A stretch of 64,000 nucleotides of DNA from Halorientalis salina (GCF_005049285.1 NZ_SOSC01000001.1:310001-374000), one strand, 5' to 3'; shown: positions 52,825-60,775, counted from the first letter of the stretch. The notes: a model not told the origin generated them from the letters alone. Translations and numbers: made by a program.

Positions 52825-53355
52825 TTACCCGAGGAACAGCCGGAGTTTCGGGTAGCGCTGGACCAGGCTTGTCTCCTCGAGGTAGCCGTCGAGGCCGAAG
52901 ATGCGGCCGGCACCGAACGCGCCCAGACCGAACAGCAGGAGCGCGTAGACGATGTGGTCGTCGATGACGATGCCGTTCGCGAGCGGCAGCGCCGCCGCCC
53001 AGTAGAACAGCATCATTACGGCGCCCCAGATGGCTGCCCAGCGAACGAGTGCGCCGAGCAGCAGGCAGAGCCCGACGAGCATCAGTCCCCACGCGTTGAG
53101 GGGGTCGATCAGCCAGACCCACTCGTTAGCCAGGGTCGCCCAGAGCCCGCCGAAGGGGTTCCCTTCGGGGATGGCGTTCAGCAGGAATCCCGCTGCGGTC
53201 CACTCTGGGTCCAGCACCTTCGTGATGCCGGCGTAAAAGAACGTCCAGCCCATGACGAGCCGGAGCCCCAGCAGTGCGTACCCGATCCAGTGTTCGGAGT
53301 ACTCGAAGTCGGTTTCTCTGCCGAATAAGTCAGTTTCTAATTTGCGTGTGGACAT
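52825..53355 (-). CDS. DoxX-family membrane protein
   Basis: 176 aa with about four helices. GLRLVMGWTFFYAGITKVLDPEW is the DoxX start; DPLNAWGLMLVGLCLLLGALVRWAAIWGAVMMLFYW holds the middle helices. A strong ribosome binding site GAGGTGA (53362-53368) lies 6 nt before ATG 53355. DoxX proteins are linked to thiosulfate:quinone oxidation or oxidative stress. A large inverted repeat flanks its TATA box. Confidence 0.88.
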   Translation of the reverse strand: MSTRKLETDLFGRETDFEYSEHWIGYALLGLRLVMGWTFFYAGITKVLDPEWTAAGFLLNAIPEGNPFGGLWATLANEWVWLIDPLNAWGLMLVGLCLLLGALVRWAAIWGAVMMLFYWAAALPLANGIVIDDHIVYALLLFGLGAFGAGRIFGLDGYLEETSLVQRYPKLRLFLG

Positions 53356-53374
53356 GTTCGGTCACCTCTACATG

Positions 53375-53427
53375 TATACTTTTGAGGACTGATGATATAT
53401 AATAGTATGACTATTTTCAAAAGTATA
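53375..53427. promoter_or_regulatory. Inverted repeat flanking the doxX TATA box
   Basis: TATACTTTTGA (53375-53385) and TCAAAAGTATA (53417-53427) are a perfect 11-bp inverted repeat with a 31-bp spacer. The reverse-strand TATA CTATTATATATC (53393-53404) lies between them, 38-49 bp upstream of the doxX ATG. A regulator bound to both arms could loop over or block the promoter. Confidence 0.65.
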
Positions 53428-53524
53428 TAATGGTATTTTAATTAACACCTCCAGAACAGTCAATTTATGCCTCTGGGGACAGAGACGTGCCGGAAACGAA
53501 GAACAGTTATTGGTCGCGAACAGG

Positions 53525-54145
53525 TCAGTTTCGTTCGACAACGCTCGTCCGCTGTGTCACCGGGTCGAGGTAAGCAATCAGTGATCCGTCCTCGTAGTCC
53601 GCTTCGACGACCCAGACGCTCACCTGGTGGTCGACGCCGGTGATCGTCGCGTCGTATCCAGCGTCCTCGATGGCCGATTCGACCAGTTCGCGGGCGTGGT
53701 CGTCGTCCTCGACGGTGACGTCCGACTCGGGGAGTCGAACCGTCATGACCGGGCAGGACGCGTGACGGACGAGTCGCTCCGCCACGCTCCCGATGAGTCG
53801 CCGCTTGACGCCGGTGCGGCCGTGGGTGCCGGCGACGATGACGTCGGCGCCGATGTCATCGGCGTAGTCGAGGATTTCCGAGGCGGGGTCGCCGTCCCTG
53901 ACCGCCGTCTCGGCGGTGACACCGTGGATGTTGGCCATCGTCTCGATGCGCTCGACGGCGTGTTGTCCCTGCTGTTCCAGTTCGTCAGTCGACTCCCCGT
54001 CCCCGAGCATCGAACTGACGTCCGAGTCGACGACGTTGAGGACGTGGAGCGTCGCCCCGTACTGCTCGGCGAGGTCGATGGCCTGCATCGCTACGTGTGC
54101 TGTACCCGTGCTTCCGTCGGTGGGGATCAGTATACGCTCGTACAT
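53525..54145 (-). CDS. Universal stress protein, UspA type, with extra C-terminal domain
   Basis: 206 aa, start at 54145 (MYERILIPTDGSTG), with TTATTT (54171-54176, reverse strand) about 28 nt upstream. Residues 1-140 are the Usp fold with the ATP-binding motif GTHGRTGVKRRLIGSVAE. Residues 141-206 (VTVEDDDHARELVESAIEDAGYDA and a short sheet) add a second, unassigned domain, so the protein is longer than a plain Usp (about 140). Probably a cytosolic stress or signalling protein. Confidence 0.9.
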   Translation of the reverse strand: MYERILIPTDGSTGTAHVAMQAIDLAEQYGATLHVLNVVDSDVSSMLGDGESTDELEQQGQHAVERIETMANIHGVTAETAVRDGDPASEILDYADDIGADVIVAGTHGRTGVKRRLIGSVAERLVRHASCPVMTVRLPESDVTVEDDDHARELVESAIEDAGYDATITGVDHQVSVWVVEADYEDGSLIAYLDPVTQRTSVVERN

Positions 54146-54488
54146 ATTCGGAGTGAGGATGGCGGCGTGTAAATAAGTGGTCCTGCGCTCCCGGGCGGTG
54201 AGAACACACGTGGCGAAGGCCGGCTTCGAATACGACGGGCAGACCCCAGTTACCGACCCGCAGAAGCCCCCGGAACACAAAGAGGGCCGCAGCACCAGTC
54301 ACCAGAACACGATCACTAGCGAGGCAAGCACCGAACCCCGAGCGGCCGCCCCAGGACGACCGCGGCCCGGGACCACCGAATTTACAATGGTGTTTCCGAT
54401 CCGGCGAACTGAAACATTGGTGGCTGATTATATAGCTGTGTTGCCAGTTTACGTTCATTTTTAAGGTAGTAGACCCAACCCGTGAGAC
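54146..54488. other. Divergent intergenic region
   Basis: 343 bp between the Usp gene and the MBL-fold gene. Both edges carry TATA-like boxes 28 nt from their genes (54171-54176 reverse; TTTTTAAGG at 54458-54466 forward). I see no gene in between. Confidence 0.55.
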
Positions 54489-55169
54489 ATGCCGATGAAA
54501 GGATCGGGGACGGCGACGGAGTACCGGGAAATCGACCGCCGTGAGGAGGGCGTCGGCTGGATCGCGTTCCCGAACGAGACGATGCAGCGGGCGAGTCACG
54601 CATTCGCCGTCGACGGCGAGGTCTGGGTCTGTGACCCGATCGACGTCGACGGACTCGACGAGTTGCTCGGGGAGTTCGGTGAGGTCGCCGGCGTCGTAAT
54701 ACTGCTGGACAGGCACAAACGCGACGCCGCCGAAGTCGCGAACCGACACGACGTGTCCGTTCACGTCCCCGAGTGGATGGACGGCGTCGTCGAGGACATC
54801 GACGCGCCGACGGAGCGTATCCACGTGGAACTGGGGGAAACGGGCGTCGGCGTCCACAAACTCGTCGACAACCGGTTCTGGCAGGAAGCCGCCCTGTACA
54901 TCGAAGAACGTGACGAACTCATCGTTCCGGAGTCGGTTGGGACTGCGGACTACTTCCGGACGGGGAGCGAACGGCTCGGCGTCCATCCGATGCTCCGGCT
55001 GAAACCGCCGAAACGGCTGAAGCGGTTCTCACCGGACCGAGTCCTCGTCGGACACGGTGCCGGCGTCCACGAGGGGGCAGCCGAGGCACTCTCCAGCGCT
55101 GTCTCGGGAGCGCGAGCGCGAACGCCGGGGCTCTACGTGAAGAATTTGAAAAACCTCGTGCTGGGGTGA
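54489..55169 (+). CDS. Metallo-beta-lactamase-fold protein lacking metal ligands
   Basis: 226 aa. The order of elements follows the MBL fold: strand pair HAFAVDGEVWVCDPIDVDGLDEL, GVVILLDRHKRDAAEVANRHDVSVHVP where a canonical protein has LTHxHxDH, and VLVGHGAGVHEGAAEAL, which copies the late PGHG motif. At the HxHxDH position the residues are D-R-H-K-R-D, so most ligands are lost. It is likely a non-catalytic or substrate-binding relative. TATA box and ATG spacing support the start. Confidence 0.72.
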   Translation: MPMKGSGTATEYREIDRREEGVGWIAFPNETMQRASHAFAVDGEVWVCDPIDVDGLDELLGEFGEVAGVVILLDRHKRDAAEVANRHDVSVHVPEWMDGVVEDIDAPTERIHVELGETGVGVHKLVDNRFWQEAALYIEERDELIVPESVGTADYFRTGSERLGVHPMLRLKPPKRLKRFSPDRVLVGHGAGVHEGAAEALSSAVSGARARTPGLYVKNLKNLVLG

Positions 55170-55176
55170 GTCACCG

Positions 55177-55470
55177 TCAGGCGATGGCGACTTCGACGTC
55201 CTGAAGGTACGAGTTCTCCCATTCGCGCCGGTCGACGAGGGCGCTTTCGCCCGACTCGGTCAGGTCGTAGGAGTTGGTCCGACGGTCGATCTGTCCTTTC
55301 TCGACGTAGCCACGCTCGACGAGTTCGTCGAGGTTCGGATACAGCCGCCCGTGGTTGACGTCGCCCTCGTAGTAGTCCTCGAGTTCGGCCTTGATAGCCA
55401 GGCCGTACGCCTCGTCGAGTCCGGCCAGTACGTAGAGGACGTCCCTCTGGAACGCGGTAAGGTCGTGCAT
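55177..55470 (-). CDS. PadR-family transcriptional regulator
   Basis: 97 aa. A winged helix of PadR type (TAFQRDVLYVLAGLDEAYGLAIKAELEDYYEGDVNHGRLYPNLDELVERGYVEKGQ) with the signature N-H-G-x-L-Y-P-x-L; the second helix pair and ESGESALVDRREW end complete it. Its target is unknown; the gene converges with the MBL-like gene, which may be a partner. ATG 55470 is the natural start. Confidence 0.9.
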   Translation of the reverse strand: MHDLTAFQRDVLYVLAGLDEAYGLAIKAELEDYYEGDVNHGRLYPNLDELVERGYVEKGQIDRRTNSYDLTESGESALVDRREWENSYLQDVEVAIA

Positions 55471-55642
55471 TGTTCATATAGCTGTTGTGTTTTGACAGAG
55501 ATAAAATTGTTGGCAGTCCAAAACCCGGTTACAGTTACCTAACCTACCGATTGTTCCCAACTGTTCGATAATGTGTTCATGTTTCAAATCAAATATTTCA
55601 AGCTCAGGGGCCGGTCGGTGAAATTATATCTAGGGGGCCCAA

Positions 55643-56065
55643 ATGGAAACTGTGGTCAACATCACTCGTGGTTTAGCCGAGACGTTAGTCCGGTTCGGGG
55701 GTGACCGCGACCCGGAGTCCGTGACGATCGCCCTCTCAGTACGGCCGGCAGGGGAACTCGACGAGACGGATCTCCCGGACGATACCCCGGTATTCACGCA
55801 TTTCTACCTCCCGAACGCGGGGGGATCGGTCAACGCGGTGTTCGGGATGGATCTCGGGACGCCGGCCGGCCAGACACAGGGTCGGTTCGTCTCGCACCCG
55901 TCGGGTAAGCTCTCGGTCTCCGAACGCGACGACCTCGCGGAGGTGGTGTTCGTCGCCGTCCCACCGTGGGACCTAGACTCGCTGGCCGCGTTCGACCGGA
56001 GCGGTCGACGGCAGGAACTCACACTCGTCGACGCCGAACCGCCGGAAGAATCGGTGTCGCTGTAG
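55643..56065 (+). CDS. JAMM/MPN-like protein lacking one zinc His
   Basis: 140 aa. The middle and C-terminal half follow the JAMM layout: FYLPNAGGSVNAVF, then F-V-S-H-P-x-G-x(4)-S-x-x-D (His85, Ser93, Asp96), then VVFVAVPPW and RRQELTLV. Canonical JAMM has H-S-H-P; here the first His is Val83. Glu26-like acid residues occur in the opening PESVTIAL segment. So zinc binding, and with it isopeptidase activity, is doubtful. It may be a pseudo-enzyme adaptor. This is a pattern-based reading, not a database match. Confidence 0.55.
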   Translation: METVVNITRGLAETLVRFGGDRDPESVTIALSVRPAGELDETDLPDDTPVFTHFYLPNAGGSVNAVFGMDLGTPAGQTQGRFVSHPSGKLSVSERDDLAEVVFVAVPPWDLDSLAAFDRSGRRQELTLVDAEPPEESVSL

Positions 56066-56084
56066 CGGTCCCGGTCCTCGGCAG

Positions 56085-56294
56085 CTAATCCAGGTAGCCC
56101 AGGTCCTGCAGTTGCTCGGCGATTTCAGCGAACTCCGACTCCGTGAGTTCGTCCTGCTGTTGGTGTTGGATGACGATGCTTCGCAGGAGGAACCGGACCA
56201 GATCGCTGGTGCTGGAGAAACTCGTGCCTTCGATAGTCTCGTCGACGCGATCGGCCAGATCGGTGGGGATCGAGACCGTCGTGTAATCGGTCAT
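56085..56294 (-). CDS. Ribbon-helix-helix (CopG-like) DNA-binding protein
   Basis: 69 aa, start MTDYTTVSIPTDLADRVDETI (56294). The beta strand TTVSIPTDLADRV followed by SSTSDLVRFLLRSIV is the CopG/RHH dimerisation fold. A Gln-rich tail (HQQQDELTESEFAEIAEQL) follows. It may be a repressor or the antitoxin of an unrecognised module; no toxin partner is adjacent. Confidence 0.82.
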   Translation of the reverse strand: MTDYTTVSIPTDLADRVDETIEGTSFSSTSDLVRFLLRSIVIQHQQQDELTESEFAEIAEQLQDLGYLD

Positions 56295-56392
56295 GTCGCT
56301 CCCAAGGTCGACCGCTCGGATAGGCGTTGTGCTGCCGAGCGCTCGGTCGGGAGGGATAGGGTTTTCGGGATGCGAGCAGATAGACTCAACCA

Positions 56393-56719
56393 ATGGGAGT
56401 TCGGCCACCACAACAGGACGACGACGAACCGGATGCCATCGAGTTCGGCATCGCGGCGCTGGACGCACGCCTCTCGGAGGTCGCGGTCGAGTACCCGACC
56501 GACGGTGAGACGATTCGAAGGACGCTCGGCGACACTGAAATCCCGTACAACGCGGCCGGAAACACCGTCTCGATCGGCGAGGCCATCGACCAGTCCGGGA
56601 AGACCCACTTCGAGTCCGAGCAGGAACTGCTCAACGCCCTCCACCCGGTCTTCGAGGAGATGCGTGAATCAGCGTCGTCCAGTATCCTCATGCAACTGCG
56701 TGCCCTGGTCCCCTTCTAG
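56393..56719 (+). CDS. Haloarchaeal protein, DUF5789-like
   Basis: 108 aa, soluble. The segment VAVEYPTDGETIRRTLGDTEIPYNAAGNTVSIGEAI and the FESEQELLNALHPVFEEM end match a widespread haloarchaeal family that I believe is DUF5789. No membrane segment; no known function. It overlaps the glycosyltransferase end by 4 bp in a convergent layout. Confidence 0.72.
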   Translation: MGVRPPQQDDDEPDAIEFGIAALDARLSEVAVEYPTDGETIRRTLGDTEIPYNAAGNTVSIGEAIDQSGKTHFESEQELLNALHPVFEEMRESASSSILMQLRALVPF

Positions 56720-57738
56720 TCCCGTTCTGCACTTTCGCCCGGGGCGGTCAGCTCCTCCGAAGAATCGGATTCCGTCTCCCGAGTTCCCGCTGACTCGGCG
56801 GCCTGTGGCTGCTGCTCGCTCAGTTTCTCGGCCAGTTCCTCCAGACGCCGGGTCTGTTCGCGGTTGATCGCCACGATCATGTCCGATAGGACGCCGAAGA
56901 TCAGCAGCTGGACGCCGAAGATGATCGCAAGCGTCCCCACGATGGCGATGACTTCGTGTGAGGTCCGGGTCGTGATCCACTCGATAGCCACGTACGCCCC
57001 GAGCGCGACGCCGGCGAGCGTGCTCAACACGCCGACGCTCCCGAAGTAAAACAGCGGGTTGTTGGTCTTGGCCATCTGGTACAGCGTCAGAATGATGACG
57101 CCCCCGTCCCGGAACGGCCGGAGGTTCGTTTCGGAGTCGTCCGGTCTGGCCTCGTAGCGGATGGGCACGACCTCGGTCTTGACGCCGTGTTTGACACACT
57201 CGACGGCCAGTTCCGTCTCGATACCGAATCCCGAGGCGGTCAGGTTCAGTCGCTCCATCGACTCCCGCGTGAACGCGCGGTAGCCGCTCAGGATGTCTTG
57301 GAGGTTCCGGCCGTGGATCCAGCGGAACGCGCCGTTGATGAGTCGGTTCCCGAGACGGTTGAGCCGCGACATCGCCCCTGACTCCATGTCGGCGAACCGG
57401 TCGCCGATGACGTGTTCCGCTCGTCCCGCAAAGAGCGGTTCGAGCATCGCGTCCGCATCCTCGACCCGGTAGGTGTCGTCGCCGTCGAGCATCAGGACGT
57501 ACGGGTTGTCGATGTACCGGAGGCTCTCGCGGACGGCCTGTCCCTTCCCGTTCCCGGACTGAATCTCCACGCGTGCGCCGTGCTCGGCCGCGATCTCTCT
57601 GGTCCCGTCGGCGGAGTCGCCGTCGATGACCAGCACGTCCTCGAAGCCCCGCGAGGTGAACTCGTCGATGACGGTGCCGATGGTCTCGGCCTCGTTCAGC
57701 GTCGGGATGAGGACACAGACGTCCGAGCGGTCGGGCAT
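56716..57738 (-). CDS. aglJ: AglJ-type family 2 glycosyltransferase
   Basis: 340 aa, start MPDRSDVCVLIPTLNEAETI (57738). A GT-A domain at residues about 5-215 with VLVIDGDSADGT and VLMLDGDDTYR (the DxD-type metal site) is followed by two C-terminal helices (about 237-260 and 268-290) and an acidic, Glu/Gln-rich tail. In Haloferax, AglJ attaches the first sugar to dolichol phosphate in the S-layer N-glycosylation pathway. The match is to the family, not the exact enzyme. The gene lies directly before the TrmB/surface-glycan part of the window. Confidence 0.82.
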   Translation of the reverse strand: MPDRSDVCVLIPTLNEAETIGTVIDEFTSRGFEDVLVIDGDSADGTREIAAEHGARVEIQSGNGKGQAVRESLRYIDNPYVLMLDGDDTYRVEDADAMLEPLFAGRAEHVIGDRFADMESGAMSRLNRLGNRLINGAFRWIHGRNLQDILSGYRAFTRESMERLNLTASGFGIETELAVECVKHGVKTEVVPIRYEARPDDSETNLRPFRDGGVIILTLYQMAKTNNPLFYFGSVGVLSTLAGVALGAYVAIEWITTRTSHEVIAIVGTLAIIFGVQLLIFGVLSDMIVAINREQTRRLEELAEKLSEQQPQAAESAGTRETESDSSEELTAPGESAERD

Positions 57739-57817
57739 CGTCGGGGTATGGTCACCACGTTCGCAAAAAGGTACGGTTCCGTCGCCGTGTTCTCGGTCGG
57801 ACACCCGTCCGTGCCGC

Positions 57818-57928
57818 TCACTCGTCGGTGCGCTGGTCGCTCATGTGTTCCCAGATCTCCGTGCACCCACAGCCGTCGTCGACGTCCGCGAGGTGATCCG
57901 CGTCGTCGGGTTCCCTGTCTCTCGGCAT
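57818..57928 (-). CDS. Tiny Cys-containing protein divergent from trmB
   Basis: 36 aa: MPRDREPDDADHLADV followed by DDGCGCTEIWEHMSDQRTDE. The GCGCTEIWEH core is one I recall from a family of tiny haloarchaeal proteins, though I cannot verify it. Two Cys and two His could hold a metal. The TrmB-type operator abuts the ATG (57930-57950). It is shorter than usual gene-calling limits. Function unknown. Confidence 0.7.
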   Translation of the reverse strand: MPRDREPDDADHLADVDDGCGCTEIWEHMSDQRTDE

Positions 57929-57929
57929 A

Positions 57930-57950
57930 GTTACTCGATCTCTGAGTAAC
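57930..57950. promoter_or_regulatory. TrmB-type operator, GTTACTC-N7-GAGTAAC
   Basis: A perfect inverted repeat of 7 + 7 + 7 bp, containing TACT-N8-GAGTA, which matches the TACT-N7/8-GAGTA site reported for Halobacterium TrmB. It lies 1 bp before the start codon of the tiny gene (over its leaderless start site) and about 15 bp upstream of the trmB TATA (57965-57975). Confidence 0.75.
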
Positions 57951-58017
57951 TGTAGTGATTTCTTTTGATAAGTATCTTTCGGCACCCTTAGGGGGAGGGG
58001 GTTCATATCGGGGCGAC

Positions 58018-58869
58018 ATGACCGAGGAAGCGGCCGGGATATTCGACCGGCTTGGGCTGACCGAGTACGAGACGACCGCGCTGACGGAGTTACTCACGCT
58101 CGGCCGGACGACGGCCCCGAACCTCGCGGAGGCGACCGGCATCCCGAAAGCCCGTATCTACGGCGTCCTCGATTCGCTCTCGGATCGGGGCTACATCGAA
58201 ATCGTTCCGGGCCGACCCAAAGAGTATCAACCAAAATCCCCCGAGGAGATACTCGACCGCGCCAGGGAGAACCGCCGACAGGACTACGAGCAGTTCTGCC
58301 AGGACCTCTCGGACCACCGGGAGGCGTTCCTCTCGGAGTTCCGGCCCCGCTTCGAGCGGGCGAGCGAGGACATCACGCCCACCGAGGAACTGTTCCACGT
58401 CGTCGACGTCGGGGAACCCAGCGAGCGGGAGACCCGCCGACTCTACCACGACGCCGAGGAACGCGTCCGCGTCATCACCAAGAGCTTCGAGTACTTCGAC
58501 GCCGTCAGGCCCGCCTTCGAGGAGACGCTCGACCGGGGTATCGACGTCGACGTTCTCTTTCTTCACCCCGAACATCTCTCCGACGAGAACCGTCCGATAC
58601 AGGAACGGATGGTCGAGCGCATGACTGGCGAGTACCCGTCGGTCGACCTGCGGTTCAGCGAGTCGAAACTCCCCTGGCGGGGCACGATCGTCGACCCGAG
58701 CATGGAGTACGAGACCGGCAACGCCCTCTTCCTCGTCGAGGAAAAGGACATCCCGCTCCACATGCGCCAAGCGGCGATCACCGAGAACGGTTCGTTCGTC
58801 GCTGGCCTCCAGCGCTACTTCGAGTTGGTCTGGGAACACGAAAGTGACACGTCGACGTACGAACCGTAA
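58018..58869 (+). CDS. trmB: TrmB-family transcriptional regulator
   Basis: 283 aa. An N-terminal winged helix (MTEEAAGIFDRLGLTEYETTALTELLTLGRTTAPNLAEATGIPKARIYGVLDSLSDRGYIEIV) is followed by a helical linker and a C-terminal ligand-binding domain of the phospholipase-D-like sugar sensor type. In haloarchaea TrmB controls gluconeogenesis and glycolysis with glucose. Its own operator lies upstream. Start 58018. It converges with the propeller gene after 3 bp. Confidence 0.9.
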   Translation: MTEEAAGIFDRLGLTEYETTALTELLTLGRTTAPNLAEATGIPKARIYGVLDSLSDRGYIEIVPGRPKEYQPKSPEEILDRARENRRQDYEQFCQDLSDHREAFLSEFRPRFERASEDITPTEELFHVVDVGEPSERETRRLYHDAEERVRVITKSFEYFDAVRPAFEETLDRGIDVDVLFLHPEHLSDENRPIQERMVERMTGEYPSVDLRFSESKLPWRGTIVDPSMEYETGNALFLVEEKDIPLHMRQAAITENGSFVAGLQRYFELVWEHESDTSTYEP

Positions 58870-58872
58870 CGG

Positions 58873-59895
58873 TCAGTCGGAAGGAACTGATTCTGCCGGC
58901 AGCCCAAAGCCGATCGCCCACATTGACCCGCTGACTCGATTGCGACCGAAACCGACGTCACCGTCGTACGCACAGTAGAGTTCTCCGTCTATCATCCTGA
59001 GGTCGAGGTGATGCATACGACCGGAGTTCCACCCGACACCGCCCGTTCCGACCAGAACTGGTTCCTCGAATAGCGGGCGTTCTTCGTATGTCGACGTATC
59101 CAGCGTGGTAATCTCGTAGGCACGGAGGCCACTCCCGTATTCGCCGGTAGAATCCTGGAAAAACGCGATGATGGCGTCGTCCGTGACGATGGGACGACCT
59201 GCGGGACGGCCAGCGGTTGGTCGATCCGCCACGACTGGGTTGTCGGGGTGTGGCGTCCAGTTGGGTTTGGTGAGGTCTTCCGAATAATAGACGCTGATTT
59301 CGTCGTTGGCCCCCGTTCCCGCGATGGCCCACCAGCGAGACCCTTTCTGAAAGACAACCGTGTCCTGGTATTTGTCCGGTCCGGTGATGATGTCTGCAAT
59401 GGGTTCCCACTCGTGCGGGAACTCACTCGCCCAATACAGTCGCGCTGGTGCCCTGTACTTCCCCGAGTTCGCGATATCGGGGACCATATATATCTCGCCG
59501 TCCGCTGCAAAGACGTACGGAAAGGACAGGTGCCTGTCGATACTCAATGCCAGTCCAGTGTACGTCCACTCCTGGCCTGGGTTCTCGCTCACTGCGTGCC
59601 CAATCGCTGCCGTCGGGTCTCGAAGCGGACTAAACACCTCGAAAAAGAGGTGCAGTTCGTCGCCTACCGAATGCAGAAACGGGTCGGCGACGAACCCCAG
59701 TTCGCCGTGGTCCGTCACGTTGCTGGCAGTGAAGCCTGAACCGTGTAGGTCCGCACGTCGGAGTTGCTTCAGTGCGGTCCGGATGTCTGTCGTGTGAAAT
59801 CGAAAGCCGTGCTGCGTTCGACCGCCGAACGAATGGTGGAGGCCACGTAACCCAGCCCGAGAGAATCGTCGTAACGTTCTGACGGCTCGATTCAC
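58873..59895 (-). CDS. GINT1-N-like five-bladed propeller protein
   Basis: 340 aa. The propeller repeats carry the family sequence: LGFVADPFLH, LHLFFEVFSP, HLSFPYVFAADGEIYMVPDI, LYWASEFPHEWE and WWAIAG, which match the N-terminal domain of glucosamine inositolphosphorylceramide transferase 1 and bacterial formyltransferase fusions. It has no signal peptide and presumably acts in surface-glycan synthesis in the cytosol. Divergent from the formyltransferase gene (55 bp apart), so the two modules that are fused elsewhere are separate here. Confidence 0.82.
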   Translation of the reverse strand: MNRAVRTLRRFSRAGLRGLHHSFGGRTQHGFRFHTTDIRTALKQLRRADLHGSGFTASNVTDHGELGFVADPFLHSVGDELHLFFEVFSPLRDPTAAIGHAVSENPGQEWTYTGLALSIDRHLSFPYVFAADGEIYMVPDIANSGKYRAPARLYWASEFPHEWEPIADIITGPDKYQDTVVFQKGSRWWAIAGTGANDEISVYYSEDLTKPNWTPHPDNPVVADRPTAGRPAGRPIVTDDAIIAFFQDSTGEYGSGLRAYEITTLDTSTYEERPLFEEPVLVGTGGVGWNSGRMHHLDLRMIDGELYCAYDGDVGFGRNRVSGSMWAIGFGLPAESVPSD

Positions 59896-59950
59896 TGTGT
59901 TCAGTTGGTAATCTCGGGAATTTATACCTACTGATTACGACAACATCACC

Positions 59951-60775
59951 ATGTCGCACTCGCTGGCGCTTCTTCTCGGCAGCCGACGAGTTCCCCGGTG
60001 GGTCGTCGACGCCATCGATCGCGTCGAACGGAACGGGACCGGCTGCGTCGAGAACGTGTTTGTTCCCGAAACGACGTCGCCAGCGTCACCGGACAAGGGG
60101 CTCCGATTCTACGTCGATCAGGTCCGAGAGAAAGGGTGCTGGACGCCAGTCGCGGCGGGACAGAAACTCGTCGGCGCCGTTCTCGGCCCGCTGCCCGCGC
60201 TCGAACGCGTCCCCGTCATGACCATCGACTCCGTAGACGAGGAACGCATCGAGACCTGTGGTCTCGAACGGCCATCGGAACACCGGTGCGAACTCTCGGC
60301 ATCGGCCGTGGATGCGCTCACCGGAACCGATGTTGCGTTCCACTGGGGCATCGGTATTCTCACCGGTGAAGTCCTGTCCGCTCCAGAACACGGCGTGTTG
60401 GGCGTCCATCAGGGGAACGTACGGGAGTATCGTGGTGGGCCACCAGGATTCTGGGAGTACCTCCACGGCGACGACCAAGCAGGAGTGACCCTCCAGCGGT
60501 ACACCGAAGACCTGGATGCAGGCGGAATCGTTGCCGAACGGACGGTGGACGTCGACGACGCCCACACTTGGCGGTCGGTTCGTCGTCGCCTCTGTACGGC
60601 GAGCGCTAGACTTCTCGTTGACGGACTCGACAAACTCGGTGACGACGGCATCGCCGTTGACTTACCTGAAAAACTGGGACCGGTGTACCGCCCCAGTCAA
60701 CGAACCTGTAAGACCACTGTCCAATACCTCGGCCGTGCGCTCCCCGGGTGGATGCGAGAACTGGCGAACAGCTGA
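59951..60775 (+). CDS. Formyltransferase-family protein for surface sugars
   Basis: 274 aa. The region LGVHQGNVREYRGGPPGFWEYLHGD (approx. residues 153-177) is the formyltransferase loop, with the catalytic His and RGGPPGFW; the Asp in EDLDAGGI follows. The Asn of the usual N-x-H motif is Gly here, as I recall for the propeller-linked subfamily. N10-formyl-THF is the likely donor and an amino sugar the likely acceptor. A short A/T-rich divergent promoter region (59896-59950) separates it from the propeller gene. Confidence 0.85.
   Translation: MSHSLALLLGSRRVPRWVVDAIDRVERNGTGCVENVFVPETTSPASPDKGLRFYVDQVREKGCWTPVAAGQKLVGAVLGPLPALERVPVMTIDSVDEERIETCGLERPSEHRCELSASAVDALTGTDVAFHWGIGILTGEVLSAPEHGVLGVHQGNVREYRGGPPGFWEYLHGDDQAGVTLQRYTEDLDAGGIVAERTVDVDDAHTWRSVRRRLCTASARLLVDGLDKLGDDGIAVDLPEKLGPVYRPSQRTCKTTVQYLGRALPGWMRELANS

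Noticed and set aside
54177-54464. Possible 95-aa protein between the Usp and MBL-like genes
   Set aside because: Composition and lack of promoter spacing suggest spacer DNA; the real genes on both sides have clear TATA boxes in it.
56085-56719. RHH protein and DUF5789-like gene as a toxin-antitoxin pair
   Set aside because: The genes are divergent, 98 bp apart, and the DUF5789-like protein has no toxin motif.
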